Part shown: piece by piece, positions 22,231 to 31,547 of the stretch
Layout: the number at the start of each line of letters is the position of its first letter
Numbering within the stretch: position 1 is the stretch's first letter
Origin: a virus
Direction: 5' to 3' (one strand)
Virus record (IMG/VR): IMGVR_UViG_3300036671_000167
Coordinates: 1-62,836 of that record
DNA length: 62,836 nucleotides
Program-made: the position numbers and the translations under genes
Notes under the pieces: model-generated
What the model saw: only the letters and a program-made list of their open reading frames with translations
Told to the model about the DNA's origin: nothing
Databases searched by the model: none

Positions 22231-22944
22231 ATGACAAATTTAAACAACAATTATTTATTTTCCTCTAAAGAAGAGCTTTTCCCAGGTGTATGGGTATATA
22301 GAGATGTAATTAAAAAAGAAATTGACGTAATCAATAGACTTAATAAAATTGGTGAATCAGCAGCTAAAGAAGGAGAGTCAAGATTTGATTGGATTTTTGG
22401 ATATGTTGGTTATAGTGAAAAAAGGCCATCATACAGAGATTGCGAAGATATTAAAATTGCAGAAATAAAAAATCCAATTAATGAAACACAAAATTTAGTT
22501 TCAAGCCTATGGAATGATTTAAAAATATCTCAAAACATTGCCGTAGAAGATTATTGTTCAAGATACAATATAAAGATGAATTATTGGGAAGTTATGAATT
22601 GCATTCGCTATGGCGAAAAACAACATTTTCAAGAGCATGCTGATCATGGATTTTCTTATAGCGCAACAGTTTCTTTAGTAGCTTATGTTAATGATGATTA
22701 TGAAGGGGGAAACCTTTATTTTCCCAAGATTGGACTAGATATAAAGCCTAAAGCAGGAGACCTTTATATTTTTCCTTCTACTTATTTATTTTCTCATAGA
22801 GCAATGCCAGTAGAATCTGGAACAAAATTTTCTATTGTAACTATGTTAGATTATAACGACCATTCTCATAAACAAGAATTTATTCAAATGAGATCTAAAT
22901 GGCTAGAAGAAGATATTAAATCTGGCAAAAATCAAAATGCATAG
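22231..22944 (+). CDS. 2OG-Fe(II) oxygenase 1 (P4H-like)
   Basis: The product is 237 aa, fold as in prolyl-4-hydroxylase. Iron ligands H136-x-D138 (QEHADHG) and H189 (FSHRAMP), with K199 (SGTKFS) in place of the usual Arg for 2-oxoglutarate. NDDYEGGNLYF is the shared strand. It would hydroxylate a peptide or small molecule using O2 and 2-oxoglutarate. Leaderless first gene of the operon; overlaps the next gene by 8 bases. Confidence 0.85.
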   Translation: MTNLNNNYLFSSKEELFPGVWVYRDVIKKEIDVINRLNKIGESAAKEGESRFDWIFGYVGYSEKRPSYRDCEDIKIAEIKNPINETQNLVSSLWNDLKISQNIAVEDYCSRYNIKMNYWEVMNCIRYGEKQHFQEHADHGFSYSATVSLVAYVNDDYEGGNLYFPKIGLDIKPKAGDLYIFPSTYLFSHRAMPVESGTKFSIVTMLDYNDHSHKQEFIQMRSKWLEEDIKSGKNQNA

Positions 22945-23659
22945 CATAGAAGCTTATGTTATAAGAAAAGAATTAGGAAAAGTTGATTGCTTAACGGCTA
23001 AAAGAGATTGGATGAACGCAACTTTTGATGCTCACGCATATAAATGTTTTCCAGTTAGCTTAACAAATCAGTTAGGATGGGGAATATCTTTTCCAGAAGA
23101 TATATCTTTTATTTGGGATGGAATTTCAGATAGCACTTCAGATCATGTTAAAATTTTATCTGGAGATAAATATGCTTATTCTGGAAGAGCAAATGGAACT
23201 ATAAGCTTTAATACAGGCATAATGTTTAAAACAAATAAAGATATAAGCTTGCTTTCTATGCCAGTTCCAAATTTTTTTATTGACGGAGCAGTCCCATTTA
23301 CAACATTAATAAGCACATCATTTTTTGCAGGGGAGCTACCAGTAGCATGGATGATAACAAAACCAAATGAAGTTATAACAATAAAAGCCAACACTCCAAT
23401 TATTGCAATACTTCCAATAGATTTGGTTTCTATAAACAATTCAGAAATAACCTTAAAACCATTGTCTAGCTTAAAATCACCGCTATTTGATTCTGATGAA
23501 TATTCTAAGGCAATATACAACTTAAATAAAACAGCAAACTGGTCCAATTTTTATAGGGATGCAGTAGATCATTTAAAAAGAAAAATAGGTTCTCATCAAG
23601 TAAAATCAATAAGGCTAAAAATAAATGATGATATAATAAATAAAGGAGAAAATAAATGA
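22937..23659 (+). CDS. DUF6065-like protein in the oxygenase operon
   Basis: The product is 240 aa. The N-terminal pattern RDWMNATFDAHAYKCFPVSL, then NQLGWGISFPEDISFIWDG, resembles DUF6065: R-W-M, C-(F/L)-P-(L/V), N-x-x-GW, W-(D/N)-G. Members are known from phages and bacteria with unknown function. A middle part with PNEVITIKANTPIIAILPI is beta-rich. Both ends overlap oxygenase genes (8 and 4 bases), so it is likely made in step with them, perhaps as a substrate-binding or adaptor partner. The family assignment rests on memory of the pattern. Confidence 0.6.
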   Translation: MHSIEAYVIRKELGKVDCLTAKRDWMNATFDAHAYKCFPVSLTNQLGWGISFPEDISFIWDGISDSTSDHVKILSGDKYAYSGRANGTISFNTGIMFKTNKDISLLSMPVPNFFIDGAVPFTTLISTSFFAGELPVAWMITKPNEVITIKANTPIIAILPIDLVSINNSEITLKPLSSLKSPLFDSDEYSKAIYNLNKTANWSNFYRDAVDHLKRKIGSHQVKSIRLKINDDIINKGENK

Positions 23660-24330
23660 AATTAGAAAATAGCTGGAACGATAATAGACCAAAGTCAATT
23701 ACGCCATCTGGATTTTTTGGAAACTCCCCTGATAATATTGTAGAAATTAGAGATTTTTTAAGTTTAGATGAACGAGAAAGACTGATGAACTTTGCATTAA
23801 ATAATAAGATTTGGGATATAACAGAAACTCATAGAGATGAAGATGGATTAGTTTTATATGATCATAAAGTTTGGGAAGATAGAGTTTGCACTTACAATTC
23901 TTTAATGGCTTCAGACCCAGGCATACTTGATCTTGTGTATAGCATGATAGCAAGATTAAAAATTCAAGTTGATTCATTTTTTAATGTTGATGCAAAAGAA
24001 ACTGGTCCAGCAATTGTTAGGTGGCCAATTGGAACAAGACAAGAGCCTCATGCAGACAAAGAATTTCATTCTGGTCCAGAAAAAGGAAGACCAAATGATT
24101 TTCCGTGGTACGATCTAGCAGGATTATTTTATTTCAATGATGATTATGAAGGTGGAGAGCTATATTTTCCACAACATGGAATTGAATTTCAGCCAGTTGC
24201 TGGAGCAGCATATTTTTTCCCAGGCGATATGAATTATACGCATGGGGTACGCCCAATAAAATCTGGTAATAGATTTACGTCCCCATTTTTTTGGACAATA
24301 AATAAACATACAGGAGAAAAACAACCATGA
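23656..24330 (+). CDS. 2OG-Fe(II) oxygenase 2 (P4H-like)
   Basis: The product is 224 aa. Iron ligands H132-x-D134 (EPHADKE) and H196 (YTHGVRP); R206 (SGNRFTS) binds 2-oxoglutarate. NDDYEGGELYF precedes the catalytic core as in its neighbours. It is the most canonical of the five, close to phage prolyl-4-hydroxylase-like proteins. ATGA overlaps at both ends show coupled translation. Substrate unknown. Confidence 0.87.
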   Translation: MKLENSWNDNRPKSITPSGFFGNSPDNIVEIRDFLSLDERERLMNFALNNKIWDITETHRDEDGLVLYDHKVWEDRVCTYNSLMASDPGILDLVYSMIARLKIQVDSFFNVDAKETGPAIVRWPIGTRQEPHADKEFHSGPEKGRPNDFPWYDLAGLFYFNDDYEGGELYFPQHGIEFQPVAGAAYFFPGDMNYTHGVRPIKSGNRFTSPFFWTINKHTGEKQP

Positions 24331-25145
24331 ATAAATTAGATTACGTAGAGCTTTACCCAAATATTGATGTATATAGAAATGTTTTAAAAGATGTAGATCA
24401 AATGTATAGCGTCATGAATGATTCTGAAAAAAACTCCAAAGGAAAATATTTTTTAAAAACCTGGGATCCTTGGGCACATTTTGGAACCTACAGTCAAAAA
24501 AAAGATAGTAAAGAAATTTTAGCTGATACTTTATCTCATGAAATGTTTATTAAAGAAAAAAATTTTGTTGAAGAAGTTGAAGAAGCTTATAACAAAGTAA
24601 TCTTAGATTATGTACAAAGACATAAAATTAATTTGCCCGATGGCTGGCGATTTAGTGGATGCTCATATTCTAAGTATAACGCTAATATTGATACTTTACT
24701 AAACAACATGACAATGCAATACCACACAGACCACATAACTTCTCAAAAAGATATGCCTGGAGATAAATTTTTTATAACATGTACAATGTATATAAATGAT
24801 GATTACGAAGGTGGAGATATTGAGTTTTACGTAGACAAAAAGCTTATTAATCATAAGCCACAAGCAGGAGACATTTTGGTTTTTCCTTCAACTGAACCTT
24901 ATTTTCATGGAGTAAAAACAATTAACACAAATGAAAAGTTTTTTGTAAGAAATTTTATTATGACTCCCCACAATGGAACAGAGGAATGGCTTGAAAACCA
25001 AAGAAAATTTGGTGCATACAGATGGGCAAAAATGGAGCAGGAAAGAATAGATTACGATGATAAAAGAAACATGATTTATTTTAGTGATGAACAATTACTT
25101 CCTTACGAAGAATATGTAGCTTCTAAGAAAGGCCAAGGAAATTAA
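24327..25145 (+). CDS. 2OG-Fe(II) oxygenase 3
   Basis: The product is 272 aa. Iron ligands H133-x-D135 (QYHTDHI) and H194 (YFHGVKT), with K204 (NEKFFV) at the co-substrate position. NDDYEGGDIEF is present. A C-terminal helical extension (about 60 residues, rich in R, E and K) is unique to this one and could bind substrate or partners. Coupled by ATGA to oxygenase 2; oxygenase 4 begins 1 base after its stop. Confidence 0.83.
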   Translation: MNKLDYVELYPNIDVYRNVLKDVDQMYSVMNDSEKNSKGKYFLKTWDPWAHFGTYSQKKDSKEILADTLSHEMFIKEKNFVEEVEEAYNKVILDYVQRHKINLPDGWRFSGCSYSKYNANIDTLLNNMTMQYHTDHITSQKDMPGDKFFITCTMYINDDYEGGDIEFYVDKKLINHKPQAGDILVFPSTEPYFHGVKTINTNEKFFVRNFIMTPHNGTEEWLENQRKFGAYRWAKMEQERIDYDDKRNMIYFSDEQLLPYEEYVASKKGQGN

Positions 25146-25146
25146 A

Positions 25147-25896
25147 ATGAAAAGAAACATGATTATAACTAAACACAAAGAAGACATTACTGAGTATGAA
25201 AATTTTTTAACACCAGAAGAATGCAAATCAATAATTGATGTTTTGGCAATTAAAATGGAAAAAGAACAGTTAAAGTGGATGCCAATATCATTTTATGAGT
25301 CATATTCATCTGGTACTCCAGATATAGATGACCCAGATACAATTGCATCTAGACTTCCAGGAGATTTTTTTCAATTGCTTAGACAAAGAGTCATTGATGC
25401 AACAGCAGAAATGGCTGGCAAAGATCCAAAACAAATGTCACAAATAAGTTGGCACTCACAAAGATGGGCACCAGGTGCTTTTGCAAATATGCATTCTGAC
25501 AACACCTCTAATGATGGAGTCTCGGGTGCATTTACTAGAAGCAGATATGCAACCTTTCTTTATTTAAACGATGACTTTGAAGACGGGATTTTAAATTTTA
25601 AACATGGATTAAAAATTGTTCCAAAAACTGGAACTTTAGTAACATTTGCTGGAGGATTTCATAATATGCATGAAGTCACTACAGTAAAAAAAGCTATACG
25701 ATACACACTAGGATCATTTTGGGATGATAGAGAAGAAGAAGATTATCCGCAAGAAACAAGAGATAAATGGGCAGAAGAACTTTCAAAAGTAAGAGCTCAT
25801 CAAAAAATAGAAGCTTCAGAATGGGAAGCGGTTAGACAAGAAGGATTAAGAATAACCGCTCAAGGTAAAAAATATCCAGCAGAGGAAGTAGAGTGA
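25147..25896 (+). CDS. 2OG-Fe(II) oxygenase 4
   Basis: The product is 249 aa. Iron ligands H116-x-D118 (MHSDNTS) and H175 (NMHEVTT); R185 (AIRYTLG) for 2-oxoglutarate. The shared strand is altered to NDDFEDGILNF. A charged C-terminal helix follows the core. GTGA overlap with the next gene. The different loop before the core (SRLPGDFFQLL) suggests another substrate than oxygenases 1-3. Confidence 0.84.
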   Translation: MKRNMIITKHKEDITEYENFLTPEECKSIIDVLAIKMEKEQLKWMPISFYESYSSGTPDIDDPDTIASRLPGDFFQLLRQRVIDATAEMAGKDPKQMSQISWHSQRWAPGAFANMHSDNTSNDGVSGAFTRSRYATFLYLNDDFEDGILNFKHGLKIVPKTGTLVTFAGGFHNMHEVTTVKKAIRYTLGSFWDDREEEDYPQETRDKWAEELSKVRAHQKIEASEWEAVRQEGLRITAQGKKYPAEEVE

Positions 25897-26546
25897 TAAA
25901 AAATAATATTGAGTTTAAGCAGTTTGTGATGTTTGACTTACAAATTTTAAATCCTAATATATGGTATTGGGAAAATGCTTTAAGTTTCCCCGATCACCTT
26001 GTTGATTTTATTGAAGAAATCGATTTAAATGAGCTATCTTATAATAAAATTACAAAATGGAAAAATTGGACTGCAAGCGATGACACATCCATAATATATG
26101 GAGCAACAAAAAACATACTATCTTCTGAATTAAAAAGTAGTACGGGATCAGACGCAACAGACAAAAAAACTTTGTATATTAGCAATAGCTTTTTAATGGC
26201 TTTTGAAATGTGTTCAAATAGATATTTGGCTGGACATGGATTAGATGAAAATGATTATAGGCTAGAATTGAATCATGTTCCGATTAAAAAATGGAATCAA
26301 GGGCAATCTATGGGCCCACATTTTGACGGACAAGATGGCAATTCAGACCTTGCATTTTCTTTAGTTTCTTATCCAAACGATAATTATGAAGGAGGAGAAA
26401 TTAATTTTCCAAATCAAAACATTACTATTAAACCAAAAGCTGGGAGCATGATAATGTTTCCATCACAGTTACCTTATCTTCATGAGGTAAAGCCTATTAT
26501 TTCTGGAACTAGATATATGAGTTCGGTTCATGTATATATTAAGTAA
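25893..26546 (+). CDS. 2OG-Fe(II) oxygenase 5
   Basis: The product is 217 aa, starting with GTG inside the previous stop. Iron ligands H143-x-D145 (GPHFDGQ) and H197 (YLHEVKP); R207 (SGTRYMS). NDNYEGGEINF is present. It ends the operon; the collagen-like fibre follows with its own leaderless promoter 21 bases later. Substrate unknown, but the position directly before a Gly-x-Y protein is suggestive. Confidence 0.84.
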   Translation: MIKNNIEFKQFVMFDLQILNPNIWYWENALSFPDHLVDFIEEIDLNELSYNKITKWKNWTASDDTSIIYGATKNILSSELKSSTGSDATDKKTLYISNSFLMAFEMCSNRYLAGHGLDENDYRLELNHVPIKKWNQGQSMGPHFDGQDGNSDLAFSLVSYPNDNYEGGEINFPNQNITIKPKAGSMIMFPSQLPYLHEVKPIISGTRYMSSVHVYIK

Positions 26547-26551
26547 GATAA

Positions 26552-26560
26552 TGGTATAAT
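26552..26560 (+). promoter_or_regulatory. Leaderless promoter of collagen-like fibre
   Basis: TGG-TATAAT ends exactly 6 bases before the ATG at 26567. Confidence 0.6.
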
Positions 26561-26566
26561 AAAAAA

Positions 26567-27685
26567 ATGACTACAACAGGTAAAGGGTTTAGATATCCTC
26601 AGTATACAGACACTCCTGATGTTCCTAGAGACTTAGGTTATTTAGCTGCCGACGTAGATGCTTACTTAGACGCTCATCCAGGTCCACAGGGGCCTTCAGG
26701 CACCTTAGAGGTAGACCCTCTAGTTACTACAGTGCCAGCAGGTACAGCTGGATCTGTGCAAAATATTGGCACTGCTGAAAACGCTATATTAAAATTAACT
26801 CTTCCTAGAGGAATTGATGGAGTATTGGGTGGTCCTGGTCCGTCAAACGTTTTATCAGTAGGAAATATTGTTTCTGGAATTAACGCTAGTGCAACAATTA
26901 CTGGATCTAGTCCGTCTCAAGTTTTAAATCTTGTGTTGCCTCAAGGGCCACAAGGAATACAAGGGCCACAAGGAATACAAGGGCCTACCACTTTGGCAGT
27001 AAATGCTTTAACAATAACTGGAACCGCTGGAACAAATGCTTCTGTAACAAATACTGGGACATCCACAAATGCAGTATTTCAATTTACAATCCCTAGAGGA
27101 GCAACTGGAGCCACAGGTGCGCAAGGTATCCAAGGGGTTCCTGGATCAAGTGCAACAATTGATCCAATCCCAACAACAATATCGTTAAATATTCCAACTA
27201 CATCTGTTTATGGAGTAAACTCTAATTGGTACCCCCTTGCAACAAATCTTTACTCTATTGGACAACCAATAGATTCTGGCTCTGGAGTTCCTTCAAATAA
27301 ATTTTGGAAAACTATTTATTCTAATACAGGTACAATTAATACTTCTGACGAAAGATTAAAAACAGAAGTTTTTCCTACCGACCTAGGGCTTAATTTTATT
27401 AATTCTTTAAACCCAGTAAAATATAAATTTATTGAGGGAGGGAAAGAAATAGTTGACGGAGATCTAATATCAATACCTGGATCAAGAACACATTATGGAT
27501 TAATTGCTCAGGAAGTTAAAGAATCTCTAGTAGATGCCAAGATAGAAGATTTTGCTGGTTGGGTTCAAATAGACATGTCAGATGAAGATTCCATGCAAGG
27601 ATTAAGATATGATCAATTTGTATCCCCTTTAATTAAATCTGTGCAAGAATTAACTGCGAGAATTAAAGCACTAGAAGAGAAGTAA
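26567..27685 (+). CDS. Collagen-like fibre with S74 autoprocessing domain
   Basis: The product is 372 aa. Residues about 37-48 (HPGPQGPSGTLE) and 124-140 (QGPQGIQGPQGIQGP) are collagen-like Gly-x-Y blocks, with another at GATGATGAQGIQGVPG. A beta-rich middle follows. The last 110 residues fit Peptidase_S74 (intramolecular chaperone): TSDERLKTEV with the Ser and Lys, then GLIAQEV and YDQFVSPLIKSVQEL. The chaperone trimerises the fibre and then cleaves itself off. Proline and glycine content makes it a natural target for prolyl hydroxylation by the operon before it. Confidence 0.85.
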   Translation: MTTTGKGFRYPQYTDTPDVPRDLGYLAADVDAYLDAHPGPQGPSGTLEVDPLVTTVPAGTAGSVQNIGTAENAILKLTLPRGIDGVLGGPGPSNVLSVGNIVSGINASATITGSSPSQVLNLVLPQGPQGIQGPQGIQGPTTLAVNALTITGTAGTNASVTNTGTSTNAVFQFTIPRGATGATGAQGIQGVPGSSATIDPIPTTISLNIPTTSVYGVNSNWYPLATNLYSIGQPIDSGSGVPSNKFWKTIYSNTGTINTSDERLKTEVFPTDLGLNFINSLNPVKYKFIEGGKEIVDGDLISIPGSRTHYGLIAQEVKESLVDAKIEDFAGWVQIDMSDEDSMQGLRYDQFVSPLIKSVQELTARIKALEEK

Positions 27686-27688
27686 GAC

Positions 27689-29491
27689 ATGTCATATAAA
27701 TACACTGTCTTGCAAGATTATCCATTATCGTTTTTTTTATTAGATGAAGTACGCTCTGGAGAAGTTGGAGCATATTTAGGCTTAATATCAACCTACTCTA
27801 CCTATCAAGATTTAAAAGATAATGGAGTTTCCTATGCCGCAGTAAGCGGTTTGCCAATCATTGATTATTCTGGTAACTCAATGGAAGGATATGCAATTGA
27901 AACTTCTTCTATGGAAGTCCTTCCAATTGTTGCTGGTGGTAAAAGAGGTACAGAAATAAATGAAGCATCTGAAATATCCTTAAAGGCACTGGGTATAGCA
28001 ACAAATAAAAACCCAGATAGCCCATTTGCACTTGAAATATGGTTTAAAGCAGATAACGAAGACGTAGAAGAATATTGTATTTTTGGAGACATAAACAATG
28101 ACCTAGGAATATTTTATACAAATGAAAATATAACATTTAAAGTAAGCCAAGACAACTCTATATGCTATAAGGTTTCAAAAAACAAAGCAGTTCATATTGT
28201 TGGAATATACTCAAAAGATAAAATTTCTTTATTTGTTGATGGTAAATTAGTAAATGAGAAATCGTTATTTAATGAATTTAAGTTTTTAAACGAATCTATA
28301 TCTTTATCTTTAGGCCCTGCAAATATAGGGTCAAAATTTATTGTAGATGCAGCAGCAGTCTATAACTATGAGATTGAAGAAAATAGAATCCTGTCTCATT
28401 ATACTGCTGGATACAAAGACACTAAGCCTTCTCAAATTGTATATACAAATAACGGAATACTTTTTTCTTTAAACTCAAGCTCCTTGAAGCCTGGAATATC
28501 TTATAGGTATCCTGGAATTGAAGGTTTAGAAAGACTGTCTTCTCAGGATGGATATTATGATGCAGCAAATCAAAAAATTGTATTTAATAAAACCCTTACA
28601 ATAGAATCAAAAACTTTTTCTTTTACGGAAACCCTATACGTTGGCAATCCAGAAAAAATTGTTTCATCTAATTTAATATATGGACAAGATGTTGATAATG
28701 TAGTTGTTGAGATCATGGTTCCAGGAGAAGATTGGGCGGTATGTAAAAACAATTCACCGCTCCCATACTATAATAAAAATCAAAACTCTCATAGCGGCTT
28801 CTTTGATTTAAGAGTAACAATGACAACAAATGACTCCTCCTTTGATTTGCCGTATTTTAATCGGTTAGAAATAGACATGTATTTGAATAAAGATTTTTAC
28901 TCAGACAACTCAGGATTTAAAATTTATTCAGACTATGACTACACTATAGGAGAGTATAACTATCCAATAAGAATTCAAAATAAATATAATGGAATCTCTA
29001 TGTATGAGGGTCATGGTTTTTCTACAGATGTCTCTACATATCCACAAACAATTGAAATGTTTTTTTCTCCAGATGGGAATAGCAATGTCTTGTTTTCTTC
29101 TGCCGATTCTTATTTTAAATGGAATTCAAGCGGGGCCATTACAAAGTCTGGAATTTCTTCAATATACGTAAATGGTATAAATAGGACATCCTCTACAAAC
29201 ATATCTGATTTCTTTTTAAATGGAGTATCTCACTATTTGATAATAGCATTGTCTTCTCCAGCAACAAACATAAAGTTTAATCAAAATCAAGATGGTACAG
29301 AGTACGGGTATTCTAATGTTTATAACAACATAGCTTTCTACACCCAAGCATTTGTACAAAATGACGTATTAAAAAATTACAGTCTCTATCGCTCAGACAA
29401 TTCAAATATAATTCAAGGGCCAAGCCTAATTATATCTGAAGATGACAACGGAGTTGACAATACTCCAAACTACGTGAGAGTACTTGGATAA
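27689..29491 (+). CDS. LamG-like carbohydrate-binding tail protein (600 aa)
   Basis: Residues about 105-185 (FALEIWFKADN...ICYKV...IVGIYSKDKISLFVDGKL) match a concanavalin A/LamG jelly roll. A long beta-rich middle and a second, similar beta region at residues about 460-560 follow. It probably binds surface glycans. It is the last gene of the fibre locus and starts 3 bases after the collagen-like fibre. The N-terminus (YKYTVLQDYPLSFFLLDEV) is a LamG lead-in seen in phage tail-tip proteins. Confidence 0.65.
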   Translation: MSYKYTVLQDYPLSFFLLDEVRSGEVGAYLGLISTYSTYQDLKDNGVSYAAVSGLPIIDYSGNSMEGYAIETSSMEVLPIVAGGKRGTEINEASEISLKALGIATNKNPDSPFALEIWFKADNEDVEEYCIFGDINNDLGIFYTNENITFKVSQDNSICYKVSKNKAVHIVGIYSKDKISLFVDGKLVNEKSLFNEFKFLNESISLSLGPANIGSKFIVDAAAVYNYEIEENRILSHYTAGYKDTKPSQIVYTNNGILFSLNSSSLKPGISYRYPGIEGLERLSSQDGYYDAANQKIVFNKTLTIESKTFSFTETLYVGNPEKIVSSNLIYGQDVDNVVVEIMVPGEDWAVCKNNSPLPYYNKNQNSHSGFFDLRVTMTTNDSSFDLPYFNRLEIDMYLNKDFYSDNSGFKIYSDYDYTIGEYNYPIRIQNKYNGISMYEGHGFSTDVSTYPQTIEMFFSPDGNSNVLFSSADSYFKWNSSGAITKSGISSIYVNGINRTSSTNISDFFLNGVSHYLIIALSSPATNIKFNQNQDGTEYGYSNVYNNIAFYTQAFVQNDVLKNYSLYRSDNSNIIQGPSLIISEDDNGVDNTPNYVRVLG

Positions 29492-29526
29492 CAAACGGCT
29501 AAATACGGAATATAAGTTACAAAGAC

Positions 29527-29554
29527 TTGACAAAAACTGGACTTTGGCTACAAC
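29527..29554 (+). promoter_or_regulatory. Promoter of the head module
   Basis: TTGACA, 16 bases, TACAAC, with a second TGG-TAAACT just before the ATG at 29576. No ribosome binding site is seen, so the first gene is probably translated with little or no leader. Confidence 0.5.
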
Positions 29555-29575
29555 TAATGGTAAACTGTTATACAT

Positions 29576-29914
29576 ATGGAAATCTTAAATCAAAAAAGCC
29601 AGATTATTGAAGAAACTCGTCTAGGAATTTATGTCTGGGAGATGCCAGACGGTAGATGGATAGGAGACGATGATGGGAACTTCTTATCCGTAACCTCTAC
29701 AAAAGGAAATAGATCAAAGATTTCTTTTTTAACAGATGCCGTTAAGCATTATGGCATTTATGAGGGTCAGCCTAAATTTTTATCTGGACGGCGTAAAATT
29801 GATGATGAAGAATTTGAACATCAAAACCAAAGACTAAAATGGGGATTAACTCCAGACAAACTAGATATTGGTGAATATAAAGATTCAGTACTCAGAGGCG
29901 GGGAAATGCAATGA
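29576..29914 (+). CDS. Small protein before the portal gene (112 aa)
   Basis: The 112 aa contain WEMPDGRWIGDDDGNFLSV and a basic-acidic C-terminus (LTPDKLDIGEYKDSV). It overlaps the portal gene at ATGA. In many actinophages a short acidic protein precedes the portal and its role is unknown; this may be a portal- or terminase-associated factor. No known motif is present. Confidence 0.6.
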   Translation: MEILNQKSQIIEETRLGIYVWEMPDGRWIGDDDGNFLSVTSTKGNRSKISFLTDAVKHYGIYEGQPKFLSGRRKIDDEEFEHQNQRLKWGLTPDKLDIGEYKDSVLRGGEMQ

Positions 29915-31494
29915 CCCAGTTTGTTGAAGATAATAATGAAAAGCAATACGAAGTTGGAATTAAAAATAGCTCTGACATGTTTTCTTTTAAAAAAGAAGTA
30001 GAGCACGTAGACCCATTTGCAGTTGGGCTAGAGGAACTTAAAAAGGTAAGAGGACTAGGGTCTAATTTTAAAAGAAAAGTAAATAGAGATTTTGCTAAAG
30101 CGTTTACTGGACAAGACGGCTCAGGAACCCAACAAAATCTATTGCAGCAAGCAGTAACAGGCTATGCTATGTTTGATCTAGTTCAGCCAATTTATAACCA
30201 AGACTACTTATCTCAAATATATGAAGTTTCAACTTATAATTACGCAGCAATTAATGCAAAGGTTGCAAACATAGTTGGCCTTGGATACTCGTTTATGGAA
30301 ACAAGAAAAACTAATGATGCTATTGATTCTATTACAGATGCTGTTCAGCTAAATAGAGCAAGAAAAAAATTAAACAAGTTAAAGCAAGATCTGCAAGACT
30401 GGCTTGATTCCACCAACGATGAAGATACATTTACAGAAACCCTAATTAAGGTATACACAGATTTAGAATCAACTGGCAACGGCTACCTTGAAATAGGAAG
30501 AACTACTGCTGGAGATATTGGATACATTGGGCATATCCCCGCAAAGACAATGAGAGTCAGAAGACTCAGAGATGGCTTTATGCAATTGCTTTATGGAAAG
30601 GCTGTCTTTTTTAGAAACTTTGGAGATACAGAAACAGTAAATCCAATTGGCGAGTCTGAAGATAGACCAAATGAGATTATCCATTTGAAGAAGTATACAC
30701 CAATGAATAACTATTATGGAATTCCAGATATTGTTGCAGCACAGGTTGCTTTAACTGGAAATGAATTTGCTGGCAGATACAACCTTGACTATTTTGAAAA
30801 CAAAGCGGTTCCAAGATATATTATTACTGTAAAGGGAGCCAAGCTTTCTCCAGAGTCAGAGCGTAAATTATTAGAGTTTTTTCAGGTTGGTCTAAAAGGG
30901 AAAAACCATAGGTCACTTTATATTCCCTTGCCAGCAGATACTCCAGATAGCAAAGTAGAATTTAAGATGGAGCCCGTAGAAGCTGGCTCACAAGAATCAT
31001 CATTTAACATTTATCGACAATCAAATAGAGACGAAATCTTGCTAGCACACAGAGTTCCAATTAATAAAATTGGAGTACCAGAGGGAGTATCCTTGGCAAA
31101 TGCCAGAGATGCGGATAAAACATTTAAAGAACAAGTTTGTCGTCCAGCTCAAATGAGATTAGAAAAAAGAATTAACTCTATTATTCAGGAAAAAACAGAT
31201 GCCCTTAAAATTAAATTTGAAGAGCTTACTTTGACAGACGAAGATACTCAATCTCAAATAGATGAAAGATATTTAAGAATGCAGGTATTAACTCCAAATG
31301 AGGTTAGAATTAGAAAAGGTATGATTCCTATTGATGGTGGAGACGAAGTAGTTGAATTAAAACCTCAACAAGCCGCAGATCAAAAAGCCACGGCTGGGAA
31401 AACAAGAGCTAGAGATTCTGAAAGATCAGCCACTTCTTCCGATAAAGTGGGAGAAGGAAGAAATGCTAAAGGTGAAGGAAGTAAAGTAGATTAA
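29911..31494 (+). CDS. Portal protein
   Basis: The product is 527 aa, typical of PBSX/HK97-type portals. Landmarks are NYAAINAKVANIVGLGYSF in the stem/wing region, YGIPDIVAAQVALTGNEFA, SSFNIYRQSNRDEILLAHRVP and a charged C-terminal tail. It forms the dodecameric ring through which DNA enters and exits and to which the tail connector binds. Its start overlaps the small gene before it (ATGA). Followed by the promoter at 31511. Confidence 0.85.
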   Translation: MTQFVEDNNEKQYEVGIKNSSDMFSFKKEVEHVDPFAVGLEELKKVRGLGSNFKRKVNRDFAKAFTGQDGSGTQQNLLQQAVTGYAMFDLVQPIYNQDYLSQIYEVSTYNYAAINAKVANIVGLGYSFMETRKTNDAIDSITDAVQLNRARKKLNKLKQDLQDWLDSTNDEDTFTETLIKVYTDLESTGNGYLEIGRTTAGDIGYIGHIPAKTMRVRRLRDGFMQLLYGKAVFFRNFGDTETVNPIGESEDRPNEIIHLKKYTPMNNYYGIPDIVAAQVALTGNEFAGRYNLDYFENKAVPRYIITVKGAKLSPESERKLLEFFQVGLKGKNHRSLYIPLPADTPDSKVEFKMEPVEAGSQESSFNIYRQSNRDEILLAHRVPINKIGVPEGVSLANARDADKTFKEQVCRPAQMRLEKRINSIIQEKTDALKIKFEELTLTDEDTQSQIDERYLRMQVLTPNEVRIRKGMIPIDGGDEVVELKPQQAADQKATAGKTRARDSERSATSSDKVGEGRNAKGEGSKVD

Positions 31495-31510
31495 ATCTGC
31501 TCAACTGCTA

Positions 31511-31542
31511 TTTGCCTTTTTAGATAACTAAGTATAAAATTA
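31511..31542 (+). promoter_or_regulatory. Two-block promoter, copy 1
   Basis: TTTGCCTTTT, 13 bases, ATAAAATTA. The identical arrangement occurs at 37192-37223 before the major tail gene. A start at about 31548 would make the protease message leaderless. Confidence 0.55.
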
Positions 31543-31547
31543 AGCAT

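Noticed and set aside
29576-29914. Small terminase subunit before the portal
   Set aside because: No helix-turn-helix or terminase motif; the 112-aa protein is acidic with a beta start. No large terminase is present in the window either.
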